DNA of 42,858 nucleotides from Clostridia bacterium (lineage in GTDB: Bacteria > Bacillota > Clostridia > Christensenellales > CAG-138), in NCBI GenBank assembly GCA_016293975.1, contig JAEDCW010000007.1, forward strand, positions 1-42,858, read 5' to 3'. The notes under the pieces were generated by a model that saw only the letters and a list, made by a program, of their open reading frames with translations, searched no databases and was not told the origin of the DNA. Positions within the stretch are counted from its first letter, which is position 1, and every line of letters begins with the position of its first letter. The translations under genes were made by a program, and so were the position numbers. Shown piece after piece: positions 1 through 8,560 of this stretch.

Positions 1-353
1 CCACGCTCCCGCGTGGGGAGCGACCAACGCTTCTATCCTCGTCACCTAATACAGAATAATTTCAATCCACGCTCCCGCGTGGGGAGCGACGTTGCCGATT
101 GAGGGCTTGACCGAAGCAAGCAATATTTCAATCCACGCTCCCGCGTGGGGAGCGACTTGAAAGGAGAATACATAATGAGCAACGAGATTATTTCAATCCA
201 CGCTCCCGCGTGGGGAGCGACGCTTCAAACCTATATGTACTACTTTGCGAAAGAAATTTCAATCCACGCTCCCGCGTGGGGAGCGACAAACCTCGTCTCT
301 CCACGTTGTGTTGGCTTCACCATTTCAATCCACGCTCCCGCGTGGGGAGCGAC
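1..353 (-). CRISPR. Type I-C CRISPR array (partial, leader-proximal end)
   Basis: Five complete, identical 32-bp repeats lie at 59-90, 125-156, 190-221, 256-287 and 322-353, plus the last 24 bp of another at 1-24. On the minus strand the repeat begins GTCGCTCCCC and ends GGATTGAAAT, with an internal GC-rich palindrome, which is the usual subtype I-C repeat form. Spacers are 25-58, 91-124, 157-189, 222-255 and 288-321 (34, 34, 33, 34, 34 bp). The cas2 end and an AT-rich leader adjoin position 353, so transcription runs right to left and the newest spacer should be 288-321. The array continues beyond the left edge. None of the complete repeats shown is degenerate, as expected near a leader. Confidence 0.98.
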
Positions 354-523
354 GGCAAAAATGCATAAGTTTTACGCATTTTTGGACAAAATAACCATAT
401 TTCGAGAGCTTAACGGGGGACTTTGCCTGGTTTTAACAAATAATCCCCCCATTTTTCACTGTATTTGTCTTGCAAAGCCGGTGCGAACCTGCCCAGGAAA
501 ACATGGAGGCTTGTACTTCGCAG
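354..523 (-). promoter_or_regulatory. CRISPR leader
   Basis: This is the non-coding stretch between the cas2 stop codon and the first repeat, on the side where new spacers enter. It holds a 12-bp inverted repeat with one mismatch and a 3-nt centre (arms 357-368 and 372-383), only 3 bp from the first repeat. It also holds a wider inverted repeat, GGGGGA/TCCCCC (415-420 and 444-449). Position and AT-rich runs support leader function. No convincing -35/-10 pair was identified, so the pre-crRNA promoter is not placed. Confidence 0.7.
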
Positions 524-814
524 TCAAAGAATAATGGTATCCTCTGGCATATAAGTATTCTTGCAGCCAAAGTGTTCGATTCTCTTTTCGTATTTATTTC
601 CAAGGTAATAAACACGCAAGCTATCCTTTTCAGCATCAATGATGGAACAGAGCTCAGCCAATAACTTGCGGCACTGTGCAGCATCCAAAAGACACTCAAA
701 TACGGAATTTTGCACCCTTTGACCGTAGTTGATGCATTGCTTCGCAATTTTCCTCAGCCGCTTTCGCCCGTCGGCGTTTTCTGTATTAACATCGTAAGTT
801 ATCAGTACCAACAT
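524..814 (-). CDS. cas2: CRISPR-associated endoribonuclease Cas2 (type I-C)
   Basis: Ninety-six residues starting MLVLITYDVNTE, the usual length and N-terminus for I-C Cas2. Asp8 follows the first beta strand, as in the family's metal-binding site. Cas2 forms the dimer that bridges two Cas1 dimers in the spacer-integration complex. An in-frame extension upstream to 874 is rejected because the ATG at 814 is preceded by a purine-rich GGAAGTGAG and matches the family N-terminus. It is the last gene of the cas operon, 4 bp after cas1, and is followed by the leader. No truncation is seen. Confidence 0.95.
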   Translation of the reverse strand: MLVLITYDVNTENADGRKRLRKIAKQCINYGQRVQNSVFECLLDAAQCRKLLAELCSIIDAEKDSLRVYYLGNKYEKRIEHFGCKNTYMPEDTIIL

Positions 815-818
815 AGTC

Positions 819-1850
819 TCACTTCCATAAAAACGGCGGATAGGCGTCCAAATCACCCCTGATATATCGGGCAAGCAATAAGGCTTGAACGTATGGAATC
901 ATGCCCCAAGTAAGTTTTTCCTTCAGAAACGGATGAGTTAGGGTTTCTCGTTTTTTCTCCTGCCAAGCCTTAAGAAATGTTCGTCGTCCACTGTCTGTCA
1001 GCAATACCGCGCCGCTGTCCTGGTTTTGGAAATCTTCAGGATTGATCATTCGGTTGTTGATCAGCGTCAGAACAAAGCGGTCTGCCATACATGGCCGCAG
1101 TTCTTCCATCAGATCAAGGGATAGTGAGGCTCTGCCGGGCCGATCTGTGTGCAGGAATCCCACATAGGCATCCAATCCGACGCTTTCCAACGCAGAGGCG
1201 CAATCATGAGTCAGCAGACTGTAGGCAAAAGACAGCATGGCATTGACTCGATCCAGAGGCGGACGGCGGTTGCGACCACTAAAGAAGAAATCCGCTTTTC
1301 TGTTCAAAATCATCTCATCAAACACGTTGAAATAGGTCACTGCACCGACGCCCTCCAGCCCGCGCAGGGTTTCCGGCTCCTCTGTGTCCATCACTTGCCG
1401 CAGAAGGCCCTGCAACCCCTGACTGGCATGTGATAGTGCTTCCCTCTCCACCCGCATTCCATGGTCCCGAACAGTTCGCTCCACGCTCCAGCGGGAATTG
1501 AAGAGTTTGCCAAAGACCATATTCCGGGCAATTAGGCAGCTCTTCCTCCGATCGTCTGCTATTCTGTACTGTTCCCGACGCAGAAGAACATTTCCGGTAT
1601 TCTCTCCGCAGACCCGAGCCAAAAAGCGGCCCTTTGGGGTGCAGAATGCCATACCAATTCCTTTTTCAGCACAGACGCCCATCAATGCAGGGGAGGCCCC
1701 GGGATAGGAAAAGCTGACTATGTTTTGCAGTGTATGAAGCGGATACCTGGCAATCACTTGCTTGTCCCGGTTGGCGACTACGTTCTCACCGTCCAAGGAC
1801 AGGTAGATATCCTCCGATGTCACAAACAGCGTGTTCAGGAGCTTTTTCAC
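819..1850 (-). CDS. cas1: CRISPR-associated endonuclease/integrase Cas1 (type I-C)
   Basis: This 343-residue protein uses a GTG start that overlaps the cas4 TGA as GTGA (1847-1850), giving the usual I-C N-terminus KKLLNTLFVTSEDIYLSLDG. Candidate metal ligands are Glu166 in RGLEGVGAVTYF, His234 in GFLHTDRPGR and the acidic Asp246/Glu249 in LDLMEELRP. Cas1 catalyses integration of protospacers into the leader-proximal repeat with Cas2. The open frame extends upstream into cas4, but that extension would be non-homologous. Isoleucine codons are ATC 4, ATT 5 and ATA 2, unlike the ATA-rich core genes of the window, which hints at foreign origin of the locus. Confidence 0.97.
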   Translation of the reverse strand: MKKLLNTLFVTSEDIYLSLDGENVVANRDKQVIARYPLHTLQNIVSFSYPGASPALMGVCAEKGIGMAFCTPKGRFLARVCGENTGNVLLRREQYRIADDRRKSCLIARNMVFGKLFNSRWSVERTVRDHGMRVEREALSHASQGLQGLLRQVMDTEEPETLRGLEGVGAVTYFNVFDEMILNRKADFFFSGRNRRPPLDRVNAMLSFAYSLLTHDCASALESVGLDAYVGFLHTDRPGRASLSLDLMEELRPCMADRFVLTLINNRMINPEDFQNQDSGAVLLTDSGRRTFLKAWQEKKRETLTHPFLKEKLTWGMIPYVQALLLARYIRGDLDAYPPFLWK

Positions 1851-2509
1851 GGCGTTCCCCCCATGGAGTCTCTCAGATAAGCTGCAACAGATCGGGTTCT
1901 CATCAGCTTTGGCAGGCATATCTCTTTTAGAGAGCAGGCATTACACGATGCGGATGGTTTCACTTTTGGAGTGTGGGCACGGCGAAACAAATCGTGCATC
2001 TGTCCAAGCATCTCTCGAACCTGGTCACGCAGTTCCCCGGTTAACGGCACCACAACCCTTCGGCGGATCTCCCCATAATAGAGGGCTCCCTCCGGAATGT
2101 CACAGCACAGCATTTCCTCCAAACACATGGCCTGACCGCAGAGCTGTAGGGTGTCTCCTGTGTCGTCTCGCGGACTACCACGTTTATATTCCACAGGATA
2201 GGGCCGCCACAGCCCCTCTTTGTGCTGGATGGGGATGCCGGTGTTCCCTCGGTGGTACTCCAGCACATCGCATTGGCCGGATACTCCCAGTGTAGGGGAA
2301 AAGACGCTGACACCCCTTGTAATAACACAATCTCCACGGCTCTCACGAAAGTCGGAATCGTGCGCGTTATGGTGAATCAACGCACCATCTACCGTGCGGT
2401 CATTCTCTGCCCACTGTTGCTCAATATGGATCAGCGCCCATTGCCGTCGGCAAAATCTAAAGTGTTGCAACCCGGATAGTTGGAGGAATTCCTCTTCCGA
2501 ATAGCTCAT
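1847..2509 (-). CDS. cas4: Cas4 RecB-like exonuclease (type I-C)
   Basis: A 220-residue protein starting MSYSEEEF at 2509, where its ATG overlaps the cas7 stop as ATGA; a start 15 bp upstream is possible but lacks this coupling. It shows an N-terminal cluster cysteine (Cys20, FRFCRRQW), the RecB-type nuclease motif around VEYKRG, and a C-terminal CNACSLKEICLP that supplies the remaining three cysteines of the Fe-S cluster. Cas4 trims prespacers and selects the PAM end during adaptation and works with Cas1-Cas2, which it directly precedes. All key residues seem present. Confidence 0.95.
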   Translation of the reverse strand: MSYSEEEFLQLSGLQHFRFCRRQWALIHIEQQWAENDRTVDGALIHHNAHDSDFRESRGDCVITRGVSVFSPTLGVSGQCDVLEYHRGNTGIPIQHKEGLWRPYPVEYKRGSPRDDTGDTLQLCGQAMCLEEMLCCDIPEGALYYGEIRRRVVVPLTGELRDQVREMLGQMHDLFRRAHTPKVKPSASCNACSLKEICLPKLMRTRSVAAYLRDSMGGTP

Positions 2510-3393
2510 CCCATTCGGATACATGTTACTCCATCGGGAAGATTGGATTCATCCACAGAAATGATGTAGTCCGAATAGCCTCTGGGGGCAGTCACACCAT
2601 CCTTACGAGTGGCCTTGACCAAGTCGAACAGCTTATAGGCCGGAGCATTTCCCAGCTCCGAATCGTGCTTGAATATGATCAACTCCCGGACGGACATGTT
2701 ACCACGGGCGGCAGAATGATCAAGCTCAAACATATTGAGAATCGCCTGCCACAGCAACTCCAGATCTGCCTCGGAGAAGCCGGTGGTTTTTCTTGCCAGA
2801 TTGGCGGAAATATAGCCTTCGACCCTGTACAAACCGTATGGGATGATGTACTTTCTGCCCATTTCGGTATCTTTCTTCTCCGCATCGGCTTCAGTGGTGA
2901 TAGCCACGCGAGTGATTGTCACCTCCTGGGGCATAATTGGGTCAACGCTTCTGGCAAAGCTCAACTGTACCGGACCACGCACCTGGCCGCAGTTTAAAGC
3001 GCCCTTGACGAATGTGGTCATCACAGCTCCAAATGTGCGAATGTCGAAGAAATTGGAACACATGAAATTCCGAAGCTTTTCGTCGAGCTTTTCGTCCTTC
3101 TTCTTGGCTTCCTTCAGCTTGTCTGGATTGACATCGACATAGGCGCAGGCCTCCGCGTCGCTACGGTTCAGCGGTACGCCGTCCTTGACGTAAATGCGGT
3201 AGCCCGGCTCACCCTCCCTGACCGTTTCCACATAATTGCGGATTTTTCGCTTCAGGCATACATCTGTCACCAGGCCATAACCGGTTTCCGGATCGATCCG
3301 GGGCATATTGCCGGCGTCGGGGTCTCCATTGGGATTGCCGTTCTCCACATCAAAGAGAATCACAAATTCATAACGATTTTTAATAGCTTCCAT
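2506..3393 (-). CDS. cas7: Type I-C Cascade backbone protein Cas7 (Csd2)
   Basis: A 295-residue protein beginning MEAIKNRYEFVILFDVENG and continuing NPNGDPDAGNMPR, the diagnostic opening of Csd2/Cas7 in subtype I-C. Multiple copies assemble along the crRNA spacer to form the Cascade filament. The family also carries the conserved R-x-F-G-A-V type segment, seen here as IRTFGAVM near the middle. It sits 1 bp after the cas8c stop and overlaps cas4 by 4 bp, so translation is probably coupled. A GGAGG lies upstream at about 3403. The length is normal and the frame is intact. Confidence 0.96.
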   Translation of the reverse strand: MEAIKNRYEFVILFDVENGNPNGDPDAGNMPRIDPETGYGLVTDVCLKRKIRNYVETVREGEPGYRIYVKDGVPLNRSDAEACAYVDVNPDKLKEAKKKDEKLDEKLRNFMCSNFFDIRTFGAVMTTFVKGALNCGQVRGPVQLSFARSVDPIMPQEVTITRVAITTEADAEKKDTEMGRKYIIPYGLYRVEGYISANLARKTTGFSEADLELLWQAILNMFELDHSAARGNMSVRELIIFKHDSELGNAPAYKLFDLVKATRKDGVTAPRGYSDYIISVDESNLPDGVTCIRMG

Positions 3394-3394
3394 A

Positions 3395-5116
3395 TTACTG
3401 TTCCTCCTTTTTAGTGTAGCGTAATTGTTTCTGATGATAGTAACCCAGGTTAAATGATCCCTGCTCCGGCAGTGTAAGCCGCATCGGATTGCTTTCGCCC
3501 AATCGATTTTTCAAATCACCTATCTGGCGCTCGCAGTAGATGCGCTTTCCGACTTCCAGCTTGCGCAGATGCTTCTGGCACAGATTGTCGAGAATCGGGA
3601 ATATGACGGCAGGGGTAGCGGCAGCGGAATTGAAATATTTATCCTTAATGGTGGCATTGATGCCGGGGTTGGCCCACTCCTGCACGGCTTCGTAGACGGA
3701 GAACAGGCGGCCCAGCGTATAGGGGACATTGGTGCTGTTTTCATTCAGACTCACGGTTAAAACCTCCTTTGGACATTGTAGGTTTGGATTTTTCAAGTAG
3801 TAGGCTTTCAAAATTGCTGCCCGCCCCGGAGTAATATCTCGCTCGGCACGGATTCGCAGCATCACCGCTTCCAGCAGGGAGGCTGGATAAGCTGTTCCGG
3901 AGAAAATGGCTCTGGCGGTGGCACCTGCCATGGCCGGGCTTGGAGCCTTATCGGTTGTATTCAGATTTACTGTCTCCCGCAGCATGGCCCAGAGGGAAAT
4001 CCACTCGTGTTTACTGCCGACAACTTCCATACGGTCGTGGTGGTCGTTAACGTTTTTCATCACATCCCCAAAGGTACTGCAATAGAAAAACCGAACGGAC
4101 AGTCTTGCAGCATTGGGCGACAGACCCAGAATATAGAAGCGTCGGTTTGGATCCAGCCTCAGTTCCTCGCAGGGTCTGCCCTCTGCCAGATATTTCACTG
4201 TGGAGCGCAATGTATCCGTGGAGATCTGCTCCGGCAGCGGTCCGCCGAAAATCGCGGCGAACGTGTATTTCCGGTAAGCCGGCTCCGCTCCCTCCGCCCA
4301 ACAGACCACTGTGGTCTCTCCGATGCGCTGAACATTGTCCCTGTCAGCCAGCAAGTGGTTCAGTGCGGCGGTATAGGCAAAGGCGGCGTATTTCCCCACC
4401 GGGGCGTTCAAGCTCTGCTCCTTGCCGTATGAGCAAAAGGCGGGCTCATTGAAGGATATGATTGCCGCGCCGCTGGTCTGAGCACCGACCACGCCCTTGA
4501 TGAATGGGTGAACCGGCTCCGGCACATCCTGCTTGCCCGTTACCAGGCACTGAGTTTTCTCTCCTTCGCTGCGCGAATAGTGTCGGTCCCATGCCGCCCG
4601 AATCAGCGGATCTTCCTGGACAAACTCGCCGTCCACTCGGAAAACCAGATTCGCACCCTTCATCAACTCATCCCAGCAGTCTGCCAATGCCGGGTGGCTC
4701 TGAGCCTGCTCCGGCTGCCAGGTGTCAAAATAGGTAAGCACTGCTTTTGCCGCCGGGGATTCCACTTCATCCAACAACGTATGGTGCAGTTTGACGCAGG
4801 CACGGAAGCATTCCATGCTCCGCTCCGGCTTTCCTTTGTCATCGACTCCCAGAAGATAGCTGGAATTTTCCCACAGAAAGTTGGACCGTACTGCTGAAGC
4901 TTTCGTCACTACCGCCGGAAGCTCCATTTTTCGGGGGCGCAGTACAGTCCTGTTCCCGATCTGCTCCTCCACAAGTTGAGGAATGACCTGAATAAGACCG
5001 CCATGTTCGTCGAGGCACAGAGCGTAACTGATTTTGACCTCGTTCCAGCCCGGCCTGGCAATTTCGCCCCGGGCGACCAGATCCTCATACAGTTGGGTAA
5101 GCGCTTGTAAAATCAC
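3395..5116 (-). CDS. cas8c: Type I-C Cascade large subunit Cas8c (Csd1)
   Basis: A 573-residue protein, normal for Csd1. It starts at a GTG that overlaps the cas5 stop as GTGA (5113-5116), giving V/M-ILQALTQLYEDL, the typical Csd1 N-terminus. Cas8c recognises the PAM and recruits Cas3 to the R-loop. In I-C systems an internal start inside cas8c is known to yield Cas11c; a Met/Val start in the last third of this gene could do that here, but none was proved. It is tightly packed between cas5 and cas7. No frameshift was found. Confidence 0.95.
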   Translation of the reverse strand: MILQALTQLYEDLVARGEIARPGWNEVKISYALCLDEHGGLIQVIPQLVEEQIGNRTVLRPRKMELPAVVTKASAVRSNFLWENSSYLLGVDDKGKPERSMECFRACVKLHHTLLDEVESPAAKAVLTYFDTWQPEQAQSHPALADCWDELMKGANLVFRVDGEFVQEDPLIRAAWDRHYSRSEGEKTQCLVTGKQDVPEPVHPFIKGVVGAQTSGAAIISFNEPAFCSYGKEQSLNAPVGKYAAFAYTAALNHLLADRDNVQRIGETTVVCWAEGAEPAYRKYTFAAIFGGPLPEQISTDTLRSTVKYLAEGRPCEELRLDPNRRFYILGLSPNAARLSVRFFYCSTFGDVMKNVNDHHDRMEVVGSKHEWISLWAMLRETVNLNTTDKAPSPAMAGATARAIFSGTAYPASLLEAVMLRIRAERDITPGRAAILKAYYLKNPNLQCPKEVLTVSLNENSTNVPYTLGRLFSVYEAVQEWANPGINATIKDKYFNSAAATPAVIFPILDNLCQKHLRKLEVGKRIYCERQIGDLKNRLGESNPMRLTLPEQGSFNLGYYHQKQLRYTKKEEQ

Positions 5117-5778
5117 TTTACCACCTCCGAACTCTCACTGGAGTTGGGAAACTCCAGTATGCCGTCATGCAGCACTGCTCGGAAAAACCGAGGTTCGATG
5201 TTCTCGGGATTGGAGTAGTCCATATCCAGTAGCATCCATCCTAAATCCCTCTCGCCCCGAAGCTCCTCCGGACATGGCGGAACTTCCGTACAGGCTTTGA
5301 AATGGGCAGGGAATTCACGGACGCCAAAGCATGGTTGATGATAGAACTGTCCCTTTTCCAGGCGGCGTTTCATAATATCCTGAAACTTTCCGGGATTATC
5401 CCCAGACGTGGCCCTCTGTGTCATTTCAAAGTGGGCATCGATCACATACCGCACATCCCGCAGTACCATAGAGCTTCGCTGCACGATACTCTTCGGTGTT
5501 GCAAGATACAGTTCTCCCCGCCCCCTCTTCATGACGGTTCTTACACCCCTGGCACCGATGACGTCCTTGACCTCGTTGCGCCGAATGTTGGTGAAGCGTA
5601 TGGGTGCGCAGACATGAATCCGGTCAATGATCCATTTCATACCCGGATGCCAGTATATGGCTTCCACCAGACCTCTGGCAGCGGAGGGTGTGATCACATC
5701 GTAACTTACCCTCTCAACTTTCATTTCCGGCCTGGAGAAACAGGCATAATCGCCCCATACCTCAATTGAAACAGACAT
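5113..5778 (-). CDS. cas5c: Type I-C Cas5 (Cas5d), crRNA-processing Cascade subunit
   Basis: Two in-frame ATGs exist. The one at 5778 (MSVSIEVWGDYACFSRPE) lies 7 nt from an AGGAGG (5786-5791), while the one at 5784 is 1 nt from it, so 5778 is chosen, giving 221 residues. The N-terminal VWGDYACFSRPEMKVERVSY segment is typical of Cas5d, which in subtype I-C replaces Cas6: it cuts the pre-crRNA within the repeat and then caps the 5' handle. Its stop overlaps the cas8c start. The gene is separated from cas3 by about 100 bp carrying a small hairpin. Confidence 0.95.
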   Translation of the reverse strand: MSVSIEVWGDYACFSRPEMKVERVSYDVITPSAARGLVEAIYWHPGMKWIIDRIHVCAPIRFTNIRRNEVKDVIGARGVRTVMKRGRGELYLATPKSIVQRSSMVLRDVRYVIDAHFEMTQRATSGDNPGKFQDIMKRRLEKGQFYHQPCFGVREFPAHFKACTEVPPCPEELRGERDLGWMLLDMDYSNPENIEPRFFRAVLHDGILEFPNSSESSEVVK

Positions 5779-5822
5779 TAGCATTCCTCCTTTCGATCAT
5801 TAAATCAAATATATTGTGTGTA

Positions 5823-5841
5823 AAGGGGACACTATCCCCTT
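5823..5841. other. Hairpin between cas3 and cas5c
   Basis: AAGGGGA, five bases, then TCCCCTT: a perfect 7-bp inverted repeat in the only sizeable gap inside the cas operon. It is not followed by a T-run on the minus strand, so it is not a classical terminator. It could be a processing or mRNA-stability site that separates cas3 output from Cascade output. Confidence 0.5.
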
Positions 5842-5886
5842 ATGAGCTCTGTGTTTTCTATAAGAGTTATAAGTACACTAAACTGT

Positions 5887-8031
5887 TCAGATAAATTCTG
5901 CTCTGCCAACATCTGCCCGTAGCGATAAACCCCTATTCTTGTCATAGAGTGCAGGGTTTACAAGTACTGCGCTTTCCTCATCTATGGGCTGAATATCCCC
6001 TGCATCCAGAAGTGCTTGATAGTGCCGGTCATAGACGCTGACGCTGTACCTGCCGGCTTTGCGGTATATCGCCTTTGTTCCTTCTCCTGCCAGCAGAGTC
6101 TTGCAGAGTTCCGCTCCTTCACCCATCGGAATGTACACCGTTCCGGTTTCCTGATCTATGAAGCTGAAATCACTCGCCACCGTTTCAAATGGCAGTCTGC
6201 ATCCGATAATGCCGTTGCGTAGGTGTTCAACTATTCGAGACTTGTCTAAATTGCTGCCCATCAGAGAGCGATAGGCGGTAAAGTAGCGACGAATGCTCTC
6301 GGGATCTCCCGGATCCCTACCGCCGGTCAGTGCCTCTCTTGTTGCGCCGATTCCGATGCGGAACAGCAGGGGTGTCGGAGTTTCCCCCTCAAAGTAAGTC
6401 ACAATACTCTCCGCAGCGTTTCTCTTTCCCTCCCTGTTACAGCGTCCGGCGGCCTGTAAAATGGAATCCAACCCTGACAGCTCTCGATACACGGTAGGAA
6501 AATCTACGTCCACCCCAGCCTCAATCAAAGAGGTGGACACCACCCGACACGGAGCACCTTGCTTCAAACGTTCCCTAACGGTTTTCAGTACTGCCTGTCG
6601 GTGGGCAGGATACATGAGGGTTGACAGATGGAAGCTGCCCTCCGATGGCAGAAGCTGATAAATCTGCTGAGCGGCTTTGCGTGTATTGACGATGCAGAGC
6701 GTTTGATTCTGTTGTCCCAGTTCCATGGCAAGTTCTGCATTAGTCATGTTGCCGCCGTTGCGGAATGTCACACGGCGGAAGCGGTCATAGAGTCCTACAG
6801 TATCGGGACAAATCTCCTTTACTTCTATCTTAGGGCAGAAAGAGCGAATCAAATCGTTCAGTACCGGCTGGGTGGCGGTACACAACACGGCAGTTACGTT
6901 GAAATGCGTCACAAGATTGGCAATTGCTCCCACGCAGGGCAGCAAGTGAGCCGTAGGGAGCATCTGCGCCTCGTCAAAAATTATCACGCTATTTGCGATA
7001 TTATGAAGCTTTCTGCATTTGGAAGATTTATTGGAATAGAGAGATTCAAAAAATTGTACTGCAGTTGTAACGATAACCGGAGCGTCCCAGTTCTCCGTAG
7101 CCAGTTGCCGTAGGCTTTTTGGCCCGTTAGTCTCCTCATCGGAGTCAAAACTCGCACCGGAATGATGTTCAATCACGTTACATTCCCCCAGAATTTTCTT
7201 GAATACGTCGGCGTTTTGTTCGATTATGGAAGTGTAGGGAACTACATATATGGCTCGTTTCATGCCGTTTTCCACCGCATGTTTCAGAGCAAATGCCAGA
7301 GAAGCCACGGTTTTTCCTCCCCCAGTGGGAACTGTTAGCGTATATATGCCTCTGGGCGCATGTCCTGCTTTCAGGCAGGTATTCAGAATGTCACAGCGGC
7401 TTCTGTTCAACTCATTCTTCGGCGGAAACCAGGGCGAGATATACGCTTGCAGTCTTTCCAAAAGGACCGGCAGGGTATCATAGCCGTCACGCCGAACAGC
7501 ACCGCCGGACATAAACTCCTCGGTGTCCAGGAAATCCGCATCTACCAGACAGGAATAGAGCATACGTATCCAGAATGACAGTGTGAAGTCATTGTTTTGG
7601 AAGTCAGGCTCAAGTGGAACCTTAGGCAAATTGCCGCTCCAAGTATACGGCGGAATTCCGCCTAAAATTCCACGTTTCAGACGCCCTATAAATGTGGAAT
7701 CACCGGGCTGATCGGTGACTATGTTTCCGAAATCCGTTAGCCCGCCATGATGACTCGCTACGCAGCAAGCGGCCATAAAAGCATCGATTTTAGCACATTC
7801 AATGGCTCCGGCAGTCGCGTGATCAACCTTTGGCCCACCAGCAAGCCGCTTCTGAAAAGGTTCGGAGGCTTTTCCAATGTCATGTGCCCGGCCCACCAGT
7901 CTGCCGAATGCCGCAGCTTCAAAATCGGCGGCAAACGCCTCGCTTCGCTTAGCTGTACCGATTAAATGGTCTTCTACCGTCTGCTTTCTGTCATCTTTTG
8001 CAACATGCGCAAAGAATAGTAAATCGTCCAT
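5887..8031 (-). CDS. cas3: CRISPR-associated helicase-nuclease Cas3 (type I-C)
   Basis: A 714-residue single polypeptide with an N-terminal HD nuclease and a C-terminal SF2 helicase. HD residues are visible at His22, His50-Asp51, His71 and His94/95 (VASHHGGL). Helicase motifs are Walker A VPTGGGKT (about 234-241), motif II as IIFDEAQML (DEAQ at 353-356), motif III CTATQP and motif VI QAAGRCNREG. Cas3 is recruited by Cascade and degrades the non-target strand. It is the first gene of the operon, with a long (about 160 nt) leader behind a strong promoter. All catalytic motifs appear intact, so interference should be functional. Confidence 0.97.
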   Translation of the reverse strand: MDDLLFFAHVAKDDRKQTVEDHLIGTAKRSEAFAADFEAAAFGRLVGRAHDIGKASEPFQKRLAGGPKVDHATAGAIECAKIDAFMAACCVASHHGGLTDFGNIVTDQPGDSTFIGRLKRGILGGIPPYTWSGNLPKVPLEPDFQNNDFTLSFWIRMLYSCLVDADFLDTEEFMSGGAVRRDGYDTLPVLLERLQAYISPWFPPKNELNRSRCDILNTCLKAGHAPRGIYTLTVPTGGGKTVASLAFALKHAVENGMKRAIYVVPYTSIIEQNADVFKKILGECNVIEHHSGASFDSDEETNGPKSLRQLATENWDAPVIVTTAVQFFESLYSNKSSKCRKLHNIANSVIIFDEAQMLPTAHLLPCVGAIANLVTHFNVTAVLCTATQPVLNDLIRSFCPKIEVKEICPDTVGLYDRFRRVTFRNGGNMTNAELAMELGQQNQTLCIVNTRKAAQQIYQLLPSEGSFHLSTLMYPAHRQAVLKTVRERLKQGAPCRVVSTSLIEAGVDVDFPTVYRELSGLDSILQAAGRCNREGKRNAAESIVTYFEGETPTPLLFRIGIGATREALTGGRDPGDPESIRRYFTAYRSLMGSNLDKSRIVEHLRNGIIGCRLPFETVASDFSFIDQETGTVYIPMGEGAELCKTLLAGEGTKAIYRKAGRYSVSVYDRHYQALLDAGDIQPIDEESAVLVNPALYDKNRGLSLRADVGRAEFI

Positions 8032-8196
8032 CGGTGTTTCCCCTCATTTCATGAGAATCTTGTTGCGGTATTCGTTCAACAACTGGGTATATGGAAAAAA
8101 GTCAGTGAATCTTTTATCGTTTATTGCTCAAGTTCTGTTGTTATGTTTATTGCTACTTCTATCGTTCTGTTTGACATATTATCATTTGTTTTTGAT

Positions 8197-8225
8197 ATTA
8201 TATCATATCTTCAAGTATTGGTCAA
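8197..8225 (-). promoter_or_regulatory. Sigma-A-type promoter of the cas operon
   Basis: On the minus strand TTGACC (8220-8225) is followed after exactly 17 bp by a consensus TATAAT (8197-8202). Transcription would begin near 8190 and run about 160 nt before the cas3 ATG. No alternative of comparable quality was seen upstream of cas3. The leader contains an inverted repeat TTGTTG/CAACAA (8060-8065 and 8077-8082). Confidence 0.75.
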
Positions 8226-8560
8226 TCGAGACTTTCAGATAGAACCTCGTTTTGCGACAGGAAACCTCATTGTTTGAGCAGTAGAGGAGGTGAAAACTCC
8301 ATTTGCCTTTACTCTCCATTCGCCTTTACTTTTATATAAAAGCACCTGCCATCGATACATCGGATCAAATACGAGATGGCTGCACAATCCATTTTATGTG
8401 TGATAAACCGTTGATATCATTCAATCCCATTCGGATGTCCTATGTTTGTTTTTCTTCGTGCATCTATCGAACCACAGTTTATTCTGAAACAAAGAAAGCT
8501 TTTCTGTCCTCCTCTGCGCTTAAGCTACTATGAACCACTCGCCTATCAATTGATTCCCCC
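8226..8560. other. Non-coding gap between the cas promoter and the Crp/Fnr gene
   Basis: No recognisable gene lies here. There is an imperfect 17-bp tandem repeat (8299-8315 and 8316-8332, differing at two positions) just after a strong GAGGAGG (8284-8290). A 76-codon plus-strand frame with a TTG start (8303-8533) follows that site, but its product resembles nothing known and its spacing is long, so it is not called. The stretch may be a junction between the cas locus and the core chromosome. Confidence 0.5.

Noticed and set aside
145..534. Open frame across the CRISPR array with repeated ISIHAPAWGAT
   Set aside because: It is only the translation of the repeats and spacers; repeat length and spacing show a CRISPR array, not a repeat protein.
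8060..8082. TTGTTG/CAACAA as a third Crp/Fnr operator before cas3
   Set aside because: The half-sites are 11 bp apart instead of 6, and it lies downstream of the promoter, so it does not match the other two sites.
8303..8533. 76-codon TTG-start gene after GAGGAGG
   Set aside because: The spacing is long, the product resembles no family, and the composition is like non-coding DNA.
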